Assembly: GCA_021014325.1 (NCBI GenBank)
Contig: CM037458.1
Coordinates: 21,559,063 to 21,623,062 of the forward strand
Reading direction: 5' to 3'
Source: Plazaster borealis
Lineage: Eukaryota > Echinodermata > Asteroidea > Forcipulatida > Labidiasteridae
DNA: 64,000 nucleotides
The stretch's first letter is position 1; the number at the start of each line of letters is the position of its first letter. The position numbers and the translations under genes were made by a program. Shown here in pieces: positions 35,198 to 48,900 of the stretch. The notes beneath the pieces were generated by a model. The model was not told the origin of the DNA. It was given only the letters and a program-made list of their open reading frames with translations, and did no database searches.

Positions 35198-35778
35198 CAA
35201 CTTAACTCATTTTCGCCAAAATTGACAGCCTGAACGGAAGGTGGAGCAGCTGCTTGGGTTTTTGTTGCCACTTGTTTGATGTTTCATCTTAGAAGTAAAA
35301 TGTCTCAGATGTAAATTTTCAAATATATTATGGGTCATTAATTCCAAGTGTACGATGCCTTTAAGTAAACAAAAGAACGGTGTCCGATGGAGTACATACA
35401 TAACCATTAAAAAAGTGTTTGATACAGCGGCCCTCATCACAATGTTTTGGATAAAGTACTGGTACATTACCCTAGATTGTAAACAACTACTTTCCAGTTA
35501 AGACAGTTTTAAATCGGCAAGTGACATTTAATTAAAGGTCTTTTGTTTTCATAGAAAATATTGACACATGACATTAAAAATATATAATCACATTGTTTGA
35601 CTAATAGTTGTACACAAAATGACAATATCGCCCCACTTTATATCATTATAGGCCTATACGTTATACGGAGTTAGGTTTCAGGAAACTGGCCGGCCCATTT
35701 CCGAAGTCAAACACAAATAAATAAATAAATATACGTTTGGTTTGCGCTTATTACAAGAACAGTACAACGTGTACATCT

Positions 35779-35971
35779 GGGCCCAATTTCATAGAGCTGC
35801 TTGAGCAGAAAATATTGCTTAACAATTTTCTGCTTAGCAGAAATGAGCAGGATACCAGTCACAAATTGTACACGTAACATGGCAGTTTGGCTGGTAACCT
35901 TAGTCTGGTAAGCATAATTTTGTTGGGCTTAGCTACTTTTTGTGCTTCAGCAACTCTATGAAATTAGGCCC
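35779..35971. repeat. Family P palindromic MITE, copy 3
   Basis: GGGCCCAATTTCATAGAGCTG ... CTCTATGAAATTAGGCCC with TGCTTAACAATTTTCTGCTT and TAACATGGCAGTTTGGCTGG inside; the longest copy in the window. Confidence 0.85.
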
Positions 35972-36825
35972 TGGTATATATAAAAAAATGTCAAAGGGCC
36001 AGTGATTACTGTTGAGAATTTAATTTTTTTTAATTCAAACTGTTTGCTCGTATCAATTTGTTTTGAAACGTGCCCTGTCTATACGATTCAATAATAATAT
36101 TTAGACATTTATACACGTATATTTCCCAAAATCTGAAGAGATTTTAGAGTTCATATAAATATAAATCACAAATGTCTTCAACTCGGCAATTTCCCCGCTT
36201 CAAAATGCTTGAATCATCCAACAAAAACCTTGCTGATGGGGCCTTTTGAGGTCCATAGGCACTACGACCATCGCCTGTACGGGGAGCATCACTTACGCGG
36301 TCCATTGCACTTCAGTCTGCCCGGGTAAAAAGAAATAGCAGTCCCGTTCCCACTGGCTGCTATTTACGGCAAAACTGCTCAATGGATGAGTCATTTTACG
36401 GGAAAAGGAAAGGGGGGCTTGGAAATTATGATAAACAAGAGACCAGGTTAGAGCTAAGATTCTCGATGGTTATCCCCCACCAGAAAGCTCTACAATAGGC
36501 GTCGTTGATATAATAAGTTCAATGAAAAAGCCTCTTTGCATTCGACGACGGTGTGCCAAGGCGAACTTCGGGTCATGCCGCATATAGGAGTTGTTCTCTT
36601 TCTTCCACATTCCACACCCTGACAAAAAACTGTCTCCCGAAATTGTTGCAAACTCGGGCTTGAGATGCGAGTCGCTTTAGTTTCTGATCGTGTGCTATTT
36701 ATGCCTTGGAGGCTGCTGGTAGCTCGACTGCATTTAAAGTTCAGCCGCAATGTTCCACTTTCGATGGCTCGCAAATCCTCCCGCCAAATTTGGTCACAAT
36801 CAGACTATGGTGTATATATACACTA
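35972..36825 (-). other. Emx 3' UTR and downstream flank, end not located
   Basis: Directly downstream of the Emx stop on the minus strand. I cannot place a polyadenylation signal with confidence: no clear AATAAA is seen here, only an ATTAAA near 36020 and AT-rich stretches. A 94-codon open frame at 36490-36774 on the same strand has no family features. Confidence 0.45.
36815..36822 (-). promoter_or_regulatory. Pumilio-type element at the start of the Emx 3' UTR
   Basis: On the mRNA strand the bases directly after UGA-UAG are UGUAUAUA, which fits the PUF-protein consensus UGUANAUA. It sits within a 14 bp palindrome (36810-36823), so the match could be chance in AT-rich sequence. Function is inferred only. 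Confidence 0.3.
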
Positions 36826-36963
36826 TCATAAAGAGTTCTGCTGTGTTTCCATTCGCCACCTACTCACGTGATGTGACCCCTTCTTCTTTGAGTCTTGTTC
36901 CCCTTCTTCCTCCGTCTTGATTCGCTTGTATTTTGTTCTCCGATTTTGGAACCAGACTTTGAC
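36826..36963 (-). CDS. Emx: Emx coding exon 3 (homeodomain helix 3 and C-terminus)
   Basis: This exon has 45 codons plus a stop. The acceptor reads TTCTTCAATAG, and the frame opens with [14 protein letters not shown], the recognition helix with Trp48, Gln50 and Asn51. It continues through a Glu-rich patch (TEEEGEQD), [13 protein letters not shown] and METQQNSL. GxHHxxRWR is a conserved Emx-specific tail motif, so this is the true last coding exon. The TGA at 36828-36826 is followed at once by an in-frame TAG (36825-36823). The tail beyond RWR is shorter than in vertebrate EMX2. Confidence 0.96.
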   Translation of the reverse strand, partial: VKVWFQNRRTKYKRIKTEEEGEQDSKKKGSHHVSRWRMETQQNSL

Positions 36964-39900
36964 CTATTGAAGAAATCATATCAAAGAAAATTGAATTAAG
37001 TTTAATTATCAATCAAACTGATTCCATGGTCTGGGACCAACAAAAGGAACAAAAAAATTCTTTCAAATTTTCCATTTACTTTTGACACAATATGAGGGTG
37101 TATGAATGGGGGTCTTATTTTTTTGCACAAATAATTTCAGAAGTCGGCATAGATTAATCAAAGTACTCAAGTATTTTGACACAATGTCGTGGAAATGACT
37201 TATTTTGTGAAAACACATTATAAAAAAAGGGAAGGTTTTGTCATGGAGCGGTGTTACTATTGCCTCAGTACCGTAAATGGGATGAGTAATTACCGCGGAA
37301 TGGTGCCTGATTTTCTATACTCTCGACAAGTACCTTTATAGTAGTGCCATTTAACTCAGACTTCCCTTTTAAAAAGCATTGCAATTAAAGTCATTTTAAA
37401 ACGACAATAGATTTGGATTTTATAGGCGAGTAGCAGGGACAGAATTAGTGCTGGATTGCGCGGGGGTTCAGTCTTCGCCCTCGGGCCATCCTTTTTCTTT
37501 TTTTTCCCCGGCGCTGTGTGGCACGCGGGTGTACCGTCACGGGAATCACGGCAGAGGGGAGCGCCATGGCAAGCGGCGGCTAAATTGCGCTGGCCGACCA
37601 TCCATCACGGGCCTGTTGGCGGTTATATACCGGGCTCTACAGGTATACAGGCTGGGAGATTTTTTCGATTCCCCCCGTGGAGGCAACGTTATGAGACATG
37701 CTTTTTTTTCTTCTGTACCGCTCTACTGACAACGGAAGTCACAGCTTCCTCCTAAATTTAAAAGCACTTCACTTCATCGTCGCTTGATTGCCGTTGAGCT
37801 TGCTTTGAAGTCTTTTATTTCTCAAGCATGGTCCGGAACGTCTGCGTGTGAGGCGAGACTGTAATAATAATAATTTTACTACAGGACTCTTTCCAGGCGA
37901 GCGGCGCGAAAACTAAAATAATGACATTGACTTTAGAGTACTGCCTGACTCTTGGCTCATTTCCTTATATGGACCCTGGAGTTATTATCAACATTTCTGA
38001 GGTGATAAAGAGGGTGACCTAACACTTTCAAAACTATCTCTCTTTTCTTTTTAAAGGAATGCTGAACTGTAGAATTTATGATGGATACACTCAAGCCAGT
38101 CTCAGTTAACATTATCAACAACATTATCGCAATCCACACAAAACAGTCGCAGGGGTTGCTGTTCACGTATTAGATAAAATCAAAATGGTGTCATGTTTTT
38201 GACCTTTTTGTACTGTTTTTACACACGACTTCAAGGTACACATTTTGTAACTGCTTTTCGTATGTACTGGGAATAAGTGCGGCCATTACACAGACTGGCT
38301 TTTAAATTAAAAGATTCGATAAACACCAAAGCTTGAGTACAGCATGAGAAGTATAATGCAGTATTTGCACGCGTAATGTCATCATGTTATCAAACCAAAA
38401 TGTTGATACAATGTAGCTCATCCAAGCTCTGGTGTTCCTTATATGCAGAGTGTGGGTTCGAATCCCGGTCATGACACTTGTGCCCTTGAGCAAGGCACTT
38501 AACCATAATTGCTTCGTAAAAAGTTGGGAAGGTAGTGCATTTTGCTCTACCAACCAGGCTCCTAGTGGGCGATACCCATGCCTACATCTTTTAGGACTGT
38601 AAAGAGGGTAACCCACGGTTTCAGCCCCAGGAGTAGGTGGCAACGTGCCCCAGGTGGCAGTTGATTTGAGTCGATAGCAAGTGTAGCCCTCACCTTGAAG
38701 AGGCCTTCCAGCCTTGTCAATCTCTCATAAAAACCCCAATAAAAAAAGTCAATCAATTGAAACAAACTCGTTGACAACCGTGATTTGAGTTGCATTGCCG
38801 CTTGATAGGCAAATAATGCTTCAAGAACAAATCAACTTTATTCGTGTAATTTTTCCTAAAAGATAATTGGCGCCGGATTCAGTTTTTGGCCGATTAAGGA
38901 TTAAAGGTTGCCGCGCACCTCGTTCCCATTATGATTTCTCCACGTCAAGGAATTGCTAAAATTGTTTTATTAAAAAACCCAGTTGAAGCGAGGCCAAGCT
39001 TACAACTGAACATCGTACCTGTTAAGCCAAGGAAATCATCGTCTGACTCAGGGCCAATGAATCGATAAACTCAGATTGAATGTAACGTGCCGTAAAGAAA
39101 GAAGAAGAAGAAGAACTAGAGAAACCCCCCAAAACCGAGCCTTGGGAGTGACGCTGGAAATTACGCCGGCAATTTCAGTCGCGGCAGCACCCGTGACATT
39201 CCGGGGAGCCTGTGTGGGAAAACATCTCTCAACGAGTAATAGCCGTTCAATTGACCGAGTATAGCAAGCATCGCACCTACCGCAGCCCTTGAACACATTG
39301 TCAAGAATAATATCTGCTACAATGCCAATTGACACATCGGTTCCAACCATGTAATTCCTGCTTATCTTCATCACCGAGTTGTTATAAATAGTATTTTTGT
39401 TTCGCGATGAATCCCCACCTATACACGCACGAATCTCTCTATTTTTCTTTGGGTTGTCCCAAGTTGTAATGATTGTCACTACCAAGTTAAAAACAACATC
39501 ACGGCACAATTGTATTATGTCAATATATACTGGCCATGTTACGCACCATTCAATGTTAGTGAAGTCGAGTGTGTGAAAATAGGCCTGAGAAAATACATGG
39601 AACCAACTGGTCCTTTTTTTTTGTTTCTTTTTCCAGAAAAGCCTGACACAAATGGGTGCAGTGCATTTCAGAAAGTGCCCGAATTTCATGCGTGGTTGGT
39701 GCCTGGAGCAACTTTCCGTCAAGTGATTTTATTTTATTTTATTGATGATGATTTTGAAAAATCGCATTGTTCTCACCAAATAGTGACTGTCCCTATTAAC
39801 ACAATTGTGTTCAGACAGATTTAAGAATGCACCGGTAAACATGGATGATTGACAGGGAACCGCCCAGGATTTCACTCAAAATTGAAAGTATATTATGATA

Positions 39901-42900
39901 ATGTGGATGAGAACTAGAAGTGTTTCCCAACCAGGATCGTCTCTCGACACTCCCCTGTCACCTGGTCCTGGTCTTTGTTCACCTTTTGTTTTTGTTTCCC
40001 CCTCGTGTGACCCTCTGCTACACCCGAGTGGGTTCACATCCCTACAAGGTCGTCAACTATAGGGCTCTACCCCTGATGTTGTTATTTTTTGTAAAATTTA
40101 TTTTATAACGCTTATTGAAAACAAATATTGTTTATTTCTATAATAATACAAATAACTGGTAGACAGGATTTTATGATACGTGTGTATAGCACTGATGAGA
40201 AACACTTGAAAAACAAAAATATTATTGTTTGTTGTTGTTTCTGAAAAGTTGTTTACAACCTACTTCTTTTCCCTACAATGTGATGCACAAAACCCTTGTC
40301 AAGAGGTTCACACCTCCACTGGATAGCACCATTGGTTTACGGCGGGAAAATCATTAGTTTGATGTACATTATAATTATGTTTGTGTGTTTTTTATTTTTT
40401 AAGATTGAGCAATTCCCTCTGTTTCTGAAAGGTATTATACAGAACTGGTAAGAATAAAATCCATGGTTGTTTAATTTCAGTCTTAAAGCTACTGATTAAG
40501 TTCATACTAGATCAAATTTATTTCCTGTGAAATATTTCCCTCTAAAATGAAGTCATATTCGAGAAAACTGTGGCTGAAAACCTTTAGCTGATTTCGGTTG
40601 CTACAACCAAAATTAACGACAATGTGTTAAAACGTGCATTTGTGCATGGTTTTTCACTATTTTCTCCTGACTCACACAACGGATTAAGCCCAAATTTTTC
40701 CCAGGTTTGTTATTTCATGAAAATGGTTTGATCAGACAAATCATGAACACTGTCTGTGACTATTTTGTCAGCTCTACTAAAATCCTGTTTATTAACAGAA
40801 GCCGGGAATGGATCATAATGTCGAATTCTAAAACCACACCGAAATCTGAACACCTGGAGACCGGGCGTGTCGTTCGCTTATCAAACAACATATCATGTCC
40901 CCCAAATGGTGTCTGCATCAAATCATAAAACAAACAAATAAACAGGGCCGTAATGGAAACTGATAGCTGTTGATACTTGCTGACTATCGATAAATGTCCT
41001 GATGATAAAATAACGTGACTGATTATAAAGTCTTATCATGACTATATCCAGTAACAATGAAATGACTGGAAGACCTGACTTATCTCTCTCCACGATAGGG
41101 AGAATGAGAATGTAAAAATGAGACATTACGTAAATAAATAGTTTGGAGGAAAGATGGTGCTCCGACATTTGGGACAATATGTTTTGACAATTTGAAGATT
41201 ACGACATCCAAAAGCATCGTCACCTCTAATTTATTTTCACCCTTACACCGAGGTGTATCAAGCACTGTAACTAAGTACTTTCCCGAGTTCTGTGAAAACA
41301 AAAAAACCAACAGGCAAATCACTCGGGTTGGGAGACCCTGTGTGGTTTGAAGTCAAATAAAAACATCTATACTTATTCGCTCAGCCTCTTCAAAACCACA
41401 AGAAGGTAACAATTCTGTGAATTTTGAAACCCATAATATAATAAATAAATGAATAAATAAATAAATACAAATAAATGTAAAAATAAAACCCAGTCAATTT
41501 TATTTTGAAACTATCTTACAAGACTCTCCGCACGTAGCAACTTTTTTTGTTTTTATTTGACTCCGTTAAAATATTTCCCAACAAATGGATCGCTTCCTAG
41601 TCAAGTTCCCCATTCTCGCGTAATATTGTGTGACAGTTGTATGGGAGTGGTGAGCTAATGCATTTTTATCTTCGACGTGTAGTCTTTCTTGTTGAAGTTA
41701 AACAGACACTTGAGGAGGGGAGTCTGGTGCCCTTCTTCCGATGAGCGTTGGGATTCATTAATGGCACACAGGGAACAAGACAAAATGGCCGCATAGTGAT
41801 ACATTATCTGTATGTGCAACAACAACATTTTTTTGTTATCTCTCCCCATCTGACTGAAGAAAAACAAATGCGATAGTTTGTACAAACACCAAGAAATATT
41901 TAAAGACCAACTTTGACCAACAAACGCCAGTTACGGTTTCGTTCGCAGTGACGGCATGCGACATTATTCACTTTCTCTGAGTGGGTAGTTACGCAATGCC
42001 TCAAAATGCATAAAAGCATGTTATGTTTTATAAACCTTACGGGAAAAACATGTCCAGAATAAATAGCGAACGAAGTTAGTTTTTTTCAAAAACCGTAAAA
42101 GAAAATTAACAAAATGTTTTAACAGAATAATTGTCAGCGAAATAAAAAAAAATGGTCGCGCACCTCAGCTTGGACCAAGAAACACACTCTGTCCAATTCT
42201 GAAATATAGCGCCCTCTTTGGGGAGAGACCGAGTTCGACACCCATTGTGGGTCAGAAGGGGACACTGTGATTGCACAGGATTCCAGCGAGGTGTGTGTAG
42301 CGTAAATCAATGCGACTGAAATGTTTATAGGACCTTTCGATCCCAGCATTTTAACACCTCAACTTCAAACCACACGGACCCAGTCGGGTCACTCCCTGCA
42401 CTATTTTGTTGTGAAAGGGGGGGGGGGGTCTTATCTGATGCTTACAAGCTAGAGTGAAGATGGCTCAGCTATTGTCTTTTAGATTAAAAATATCTATACA
42501 AAATCACACAAAACCGAAGTATTTCACGAGAACGCCCGTTGCAATGATTCTCGGGTATTCTCATCAATTTGGTTTCCTTCCAAAACACGGGATGATCAAA
42601 TGTTAACATCCCCCGAAATATTTACCTCTCTGATCCATTCAAAATGATGTTGCATTTTAAAAGTGAACTTTGTACACTAAAAAAGGTACACACTTTTAGT
42701 ATTTATTTCACAACTACCCATTGAAACCATGCTGTGATTGATGCTCACGTTTGACCGATTAAAATAGTATACACTTATCCAAAAACAACAGACCACTGCA
42801 AATCGAAAGGACAAGTACCACTCATTAAGCTTTTCCTATATCTGCCAAATTAAAGTGTTGCTTTCACTTTTCTATTTGTTCAATGCGGGCAATGATGTTG

Positions 42901-45900
42901 AAAGTTGACACATATGTTATCTGCATTCGATGCATGCATTAGGAGAATAATTTGTTAATCGTCGGTTTAATAGTTTACGGGAAGTGCCCTTTGTTTATGT
43001 TTCCATTGTTGTAAACCTTTTTTTTCCCCTAAAAGGAAAGTATAACATTAGCTTCAAACGGTTTTCTTTTTATTACTTCTCTAGAGATCCGTCTTATATC
43101 GAAACAAGTTCATCATATAATGTAAACATAAATGTTTCGAAACTCGTTTTGCTGTTTTAGTTTGAACCTTTTACCAGTGGTCTCCATACCCTACTTTTGA
43201 CCACAACAAAAGAAGAAGTATCTAATTTTCTCTAGGCTTTATCAACAAACACATTTTGTGTTTTTTTATTCAGCGAAATCTCCTATTCGTAACCGCATAA
43301 AACTACGTTTCTTGTGCAGGCTTAAAGGCACTGAACACGTTTGGTAAGTGTCAAAGACCAGTGTTCTCACTTGGGGTATCCCAACATATGAATAAAATAA
43401 CAAGCCTGTGAAAATTTGGGCTCAATTGGTCATCGAAGTTGCATAATAGGAATTAAGAAATAAAGAGTATCAACAGAACGTATAAATCTAGACTGTTTTA
43501 AGAGGAATATCAATTCCAACCTTCAGCTTCCCTGAGTTATTTTCATCTTAAGTGTTTTCTTCTTGTGTATAGCCCCTTATACCAAGAGTGGCTTTTAGCC
43601 TCGTTTGGGGGCAAACTTACATACACAAATTTTTCATTAATTTGATCTCAAAATAATGCAACATTTCATGAATTGGTTTACATTGCCCATAATGTACACC
43701 GTTTTGTCAGTTCGCTCTGCCGTTTGTGTGCCGTTTATTAAAAGTGACTGCATCCATTTAGTGAAAAAACCCCAACCCCAAATGGCACAAAAATGATGAT
43801 GCTTCTGTGTATGCCCAACCCTCCATGAAGCGATTTTGCGAATTACAGCGTTGTTTAATTTGTGTATTAACTTTAATAATCCTCGCAAATGCCCCCATTA
43901 ATGCTTTTGAAGGTAATAAATAAGCGATTAAATTTGTCGTTAAAGCCAACGACGTACCAGTGTTCCCGTTGTAGCATATTTATTATAATTATGCAGAAAG
44001 CAGTATATGCACAATTAAGAATACATTTCATCACAGCATGATTGCAATGAAGTAGTCGTTTTGTGCGAAAAGTTTGTTTATCAACCACCAACCCTGTTCG
44101 GTCGAGCCCCAGCCTCCCCTCCTGGTTGGTCATAAACACACGACGAGAGATCATGAGTACAATTTATTAAAATAGTCTACTTTTTTGCGACTTTCAACAA
44201 AACAACACAATGCCCTTATCGCTCCCAAACCCAGAAATACTCGCACTTTGTTTGGTCACGGGGTGCTCCATGTGTATAAAGATTTCATACGATCGATTCG
44301 TTTCGCACAATAAAATGTCCGAACCGCCATAAACACATCTGAATGAAAGGGGGGAAAGTAATGGCGAATTTTACAACAGGAAATGAACTGTTTGCGTACA
44401 AATTTGCTTTTATATTTACCCCGTGGGGCGATATATCATTTTCCACTTGGGAGACTCGCTGGGAAAACATGGAGGGGTGAAATGAAAGTGCTGTTTTTTT
44501 TTATAAGCATTATGATTCCTGTTGGACTCTTTCCGGAAGGGCAGGATATGGGCACGCTGACACGGCAAAGTGGCCGTGTATTGTGACATTTAGACCCGCT
44601 AAGAGTGTTAAGTCCTTCACGGTGAGTTTACAAGGAAGCGCTGGGCATTATCTATAGCACTGAGATGGCGCGCTAAAAAAGGAAAGAAAAACAAAACAAA
44701 ACGTCGAAGCACAGTTCGTGAGAAACAAAAAACCCAGAACTTAAGTGAAATTTAAGAAGGAATCCCAAGCTAGATATTCAAGGTCTAAAAATGCTTATTT
44801 CGCCCTGTGGTGGAAAGAATTTGGAAAACTTTCCAACAAAACTAGTCTTTTCAGTTGCAACATTGACAATTTTACTTATTTATTTATGCAGTTTACCCTT
44901 AGGCCTATTTACCAAGGGTGTCGCCAAATCAGTTAAAAATATGCGCCACTCGTTAAATAGAAAAACATCCAGCATTCTCTTATCCTGAAGATACTGTGCG
45001 AGATATTTTCCAATCTCGGACATTGACTCCGAATTAAAAACCGACAAAGCACTGTCTGATTTATTTATGATGAGGTAAAAAACAAAGACAGATTTCTTTC
45101 AGACGACAGCCTAATAGTCCGTGCCCATTTTGAGGAGATTGTGTGGTTGCGGGAGGTGGGGGTATTCAAAAAGCATTTGGTAAAGCTATATACATGTCCG
45201 CAAACTTGTCTACTGGGGCTGCATACTCCTCAGGAGTTGGGCAGGTTTCATGATACCTCTGGCTAGATGAACCGTGTTTAGTAACGTTGCCTTGATACTT
45301 TGAGCTAACATTTTTTAACAATGTAAATTATGATATGATATATGTTTGTATATAAACATGTATAAGACCCATATCCATTCCAGGTGTACACGGAACCAAG
45401 GTATATATAACAACAAACTAGAATTGGTCATGTCATTGGTCACCGTGGGAATGTTTTTGCAATGTTCCGTTTTTAGAGAGAGATCGGATGCCAACCTAAA
45501 TACTATCGCCTTCCGTTTGAATTGAAAGCATTCACAGCTTTCCTTTATGACAGCCAGCGAATTGGCATTTAGCTTGAACAGGCAATACTAATAAGGGGGA
45601 ACATGAACATTCTAATGTAGTGTTGGATATCTTTAAATTCAGAAGCCAGCATTGTAACCTTGAAGATGCCGAAAGTCAGGACCAGCAAGACTTGTTTCCA
45701 GTATTTATCATCAAAATCAGCACGTGTTCTTTCTATAAGTGTTATGAGCTAGCAATGATCGGGCATAGCACTTGCATACATGGCTATAACCTAATTGGAT
45801 GATTTTTGTTTTAAAGATTTCTTCTTTGTCGATCAGCATGTGCATATTCAAATTTATGCAAGTTACATGCATCGAATTGATCCATGATTGGCTGAGGTGT

Positions 45901-48900
45901 CAGGAGAAGATGATCATCGTCAGTGAAAAAAAAAAGAACAAAGAAGCTATTCCTGCGTGGAAACAGATCGCTGTATAAGGAACCTATGAGACTAATATTT
46001 TAAAATGTTCTTTCTACCCTGCTGACTCACTCAGATTCCTACACGCTACCGCTTCCCTTTACTAACATTTTTTTTTCTCTTGCTGTGTTAGGCTTATTTA
46101 ATTCAGCATGTGCTACCATCACATGCAAAAAAAAAAAAAAAAAATACCCAAACCAAAAAAAAAAAAAAAAGCCATCGGAATCTTGTCTTAATGCTCAAAT
46201 GAAAACCACATTACACAACACGTATCGCTTTAAATAAGCTTAATGTACCCCGGCGGGTCTGGGGCTGGCGGAACGGTCTCTCTGCCCAGCTTTTTAATAG
46301 AATAATCGAGAACAAATCTGGGCCCCAAATTAAGTTTTGTCGGCAAGAAGCGAGGATCTGACGGGAATCGTTGTTATTACAAGTTGCACTTAATAATGGA
46401 AATGGTACGAGATGGGGGGGGGGGGGGCTATGTGACAAACAGAATGCATAGCGAATGTACACATTGCCCGAAGCGATAAGGTGTTTTATGTAGGGACATT
46501 ACAATGCAACTGTATATTTTCAGGACTGTGTAGATTGTCTGGTTTTACCTCGGCATGCGGGGAGGGGGGGGGGGCGCTCGTGCCAGGGCACACAATCAAG
46601 ATGGCTCAAACTTGTGTATTGACGATGCCAGGCCGTTGTTTCAGTTGTGATAATATTTTCATCCCGCGATCCGATTCAGCACAGTCATGCGCCCCTTAAC
46701 ATTTTGGGTGGGTATTTCTTTTGCCAAAACGGCAACAAATGAAGTGAGCTTACACGACTATAGAGGCCCCATTATGAAGTCAGATGTGGCGGGAGGAATA
46801 CAACATTACTAACAGAAGAATTTTGTTTTGATTTGATACAAATGAATTTGCTGAAATCGCTGTTTGTTACCGTCACGCCTCAACATACAGCGAACATTGT
46901 CCGTGAAATGTTCCATTCCTTTCAGATCCCCTTTTCAACTTAACCATGAAACCAACTCGTCTCGAGGTCAATGTTAAATTGGAATCACGTTCTCGTAAAA
47001 AGTACAACGTGCCCCCCTAAAAAATGTTAGTAAATAAATTTAAACAAAATAAATAAATAAACAGTTGAACAACCTCGTTAAAACCAGATAAAGTTTGATA
47101 GAAAGCGAATATTTGTTTGCTGTACTTCTGGCCCCAAAGCTGCATGTGTTTAATGTGCATGCTCTCATTTCGTCACCGAAGCCATTTTTTTGTCATCATG
47201 GATCGACATTTTGACAGACAACTTCGCAAGTACTCAATGCGCATGCGTCAATCTTGGAATGAGGTGCATGCTGGTCTAGTTATAGCGACCAAACTCTGAC
47301 CAGCATGCACCTCATTCTACGGTGAACGCGCGCGTTCCCAGTAAGTTGTGAGAAGTTGTGAGTTAAACTGATTTTGAGCCTTTTAAATACATCGCGAAAA
47401 TGGCAAAGTCCGCAGCTTCACGCTTTGCTGTACGATTAAAATCATTAGTTAAAAAAACCCCCGCCAAAACCCCAAAACGCCTATAAAGTATCTTTGACCA
47501 ATGAGTGAGGAAGTGGGCGTGGTTTACGTGTATCAAGCATACCAACATAATTATAAGAATCCTATCAGTATCTTTCCTTCGAAAGTGTTTTTTTTTTTAA
47601 AAAGAAGAAGAAGAAGTAAGAGACCCACCTGAGTTTCAGTGAGGTTGAGGTTGGCAGCTAGCTGTTTTCTCTCGGCCCCAACGACGTAGTGGTTCTTCTC
47701 GAAGGCCTGCTCAAGACGAAGGAGCTGCGTCGGCGAGAAGGCCGTTCGGATTCTCTTCGGCTTACGGAAGGGATGTTGGAGGAAAAAACCGCCATTTGCG
47801 AGATCGCCCCCTGCGATAAGAAAAGAATTAACAAATAAGTTGTGGGCATTGTTTGAAATAATATCAGTAAAAGAGTGGGCCTCGGCCCCTCGATCTCAAA
47901 CCCCTATCCCCAACCCCGACCAACAATCTCTGGAAATGAGGTGGGAGAATCAATTTATAAAAATCGGATAAAGTTATAGGCACTAAAACAAATACTAGCA
48001 CTCGTACTTTTTGTGTCGAGAGTGTGATGACAAATTAAGCAGAACTGTTTCTTTTGTAATTTATTTTTGTTAATGACCGAATAACTTGACTTACAGACAA
48101 TAATTGGTAGTCACTGATTACATACTATACAGGATAACCACAAAATAGTTTATTTCAAATTCTGTTGTTGTTCTTTTAGAGAAAAAGGTAGATTACAGAT
48201 TAATTGTTTTTTGCACAATCTAAAATTGCTTCTCGAATCTCGCCTCAACTGTCGTGTCTATCCATTACAAACACAGGACGTGAATTAAAGCTTTTGAAAT
48301 AAATAGTCGCTCTGAATAAATCTTACACTCTATACTTGCACCGACCATCAATACTTAAAAATGGGCGAGTGTAAAATCCCTCACCTCATCATGGAGGCAG
48401 CATAATAATTACGGGACCAAAACAACTCTGATGTGATGACCCCCCCCCCGCAGATGTGCAAATGTTGAACCGAATCGGCTCGTCGCCGATTTCAATATTT
48501 TAACCCTTTCATGCACCATTTATTTTAGTGATAAATTGATCATATGGACACATATTGTTTCTCAGGTTTTTTCAAATGGTAATCCCCCCAAAACAAGTCA
48601 CAATAGCACCCTCAAGAGTCCTCTTTCTCATTCTAAAATTGGGGCCGTGCGATCTTTATTTTTTTGTTTTACAACTTTTTTTCTGAAGGGAATTAAACCA
48701 GTCGCTAGCGACCGGTCAGCGCATGAAAGAGTTAACCAAGTCATGAATACATTTTGTTACTGTCTTTATAACAACAAAACAATGACCAAAAAATTGCGCT
48801 GAATCTTTGAGCAGTTTTTTGGACATCTTTGGATTGATATTAATGATTATATTTGTGTATACATTAAAACAAATTCCTTTTGTTCTGCAAATCAGCATTG

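Larger units (their letters stand above)
36964..47628 (-). other. Emx: Emx intron 2 (about 10.7 kb) splitting the homeodomain at 44/45
   Basis: Bounded by donor GTGGGT at 47628 and acceptor CAATAG at 36964; phase 0. It contains a GC-rich island at 37440-37700, a tRNA-derived SINE (38405-38740), a 224-codon open frame on the same strand (39048-39722), a family G element (40429-40790), a truncated family A element (43322-43446), poly-A tracts near 46130 and a 61 bp hairpin at 47257. No additional exon is recognised. Confidence 0.9.

Noticed and set aside
38455..38465. Possible tRNA gene from the perfect B-box GGTTCGAATCC
   Set aside because: No cloverleaf can be folded around it, and the downstream body matches a second dispersed copy, so it is a SINE head.
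46127..46170. Processed pseudogene or retroposon tail
   Set aside because: Only poly-A is present; no upstream body with coding or SINE similarity was found.
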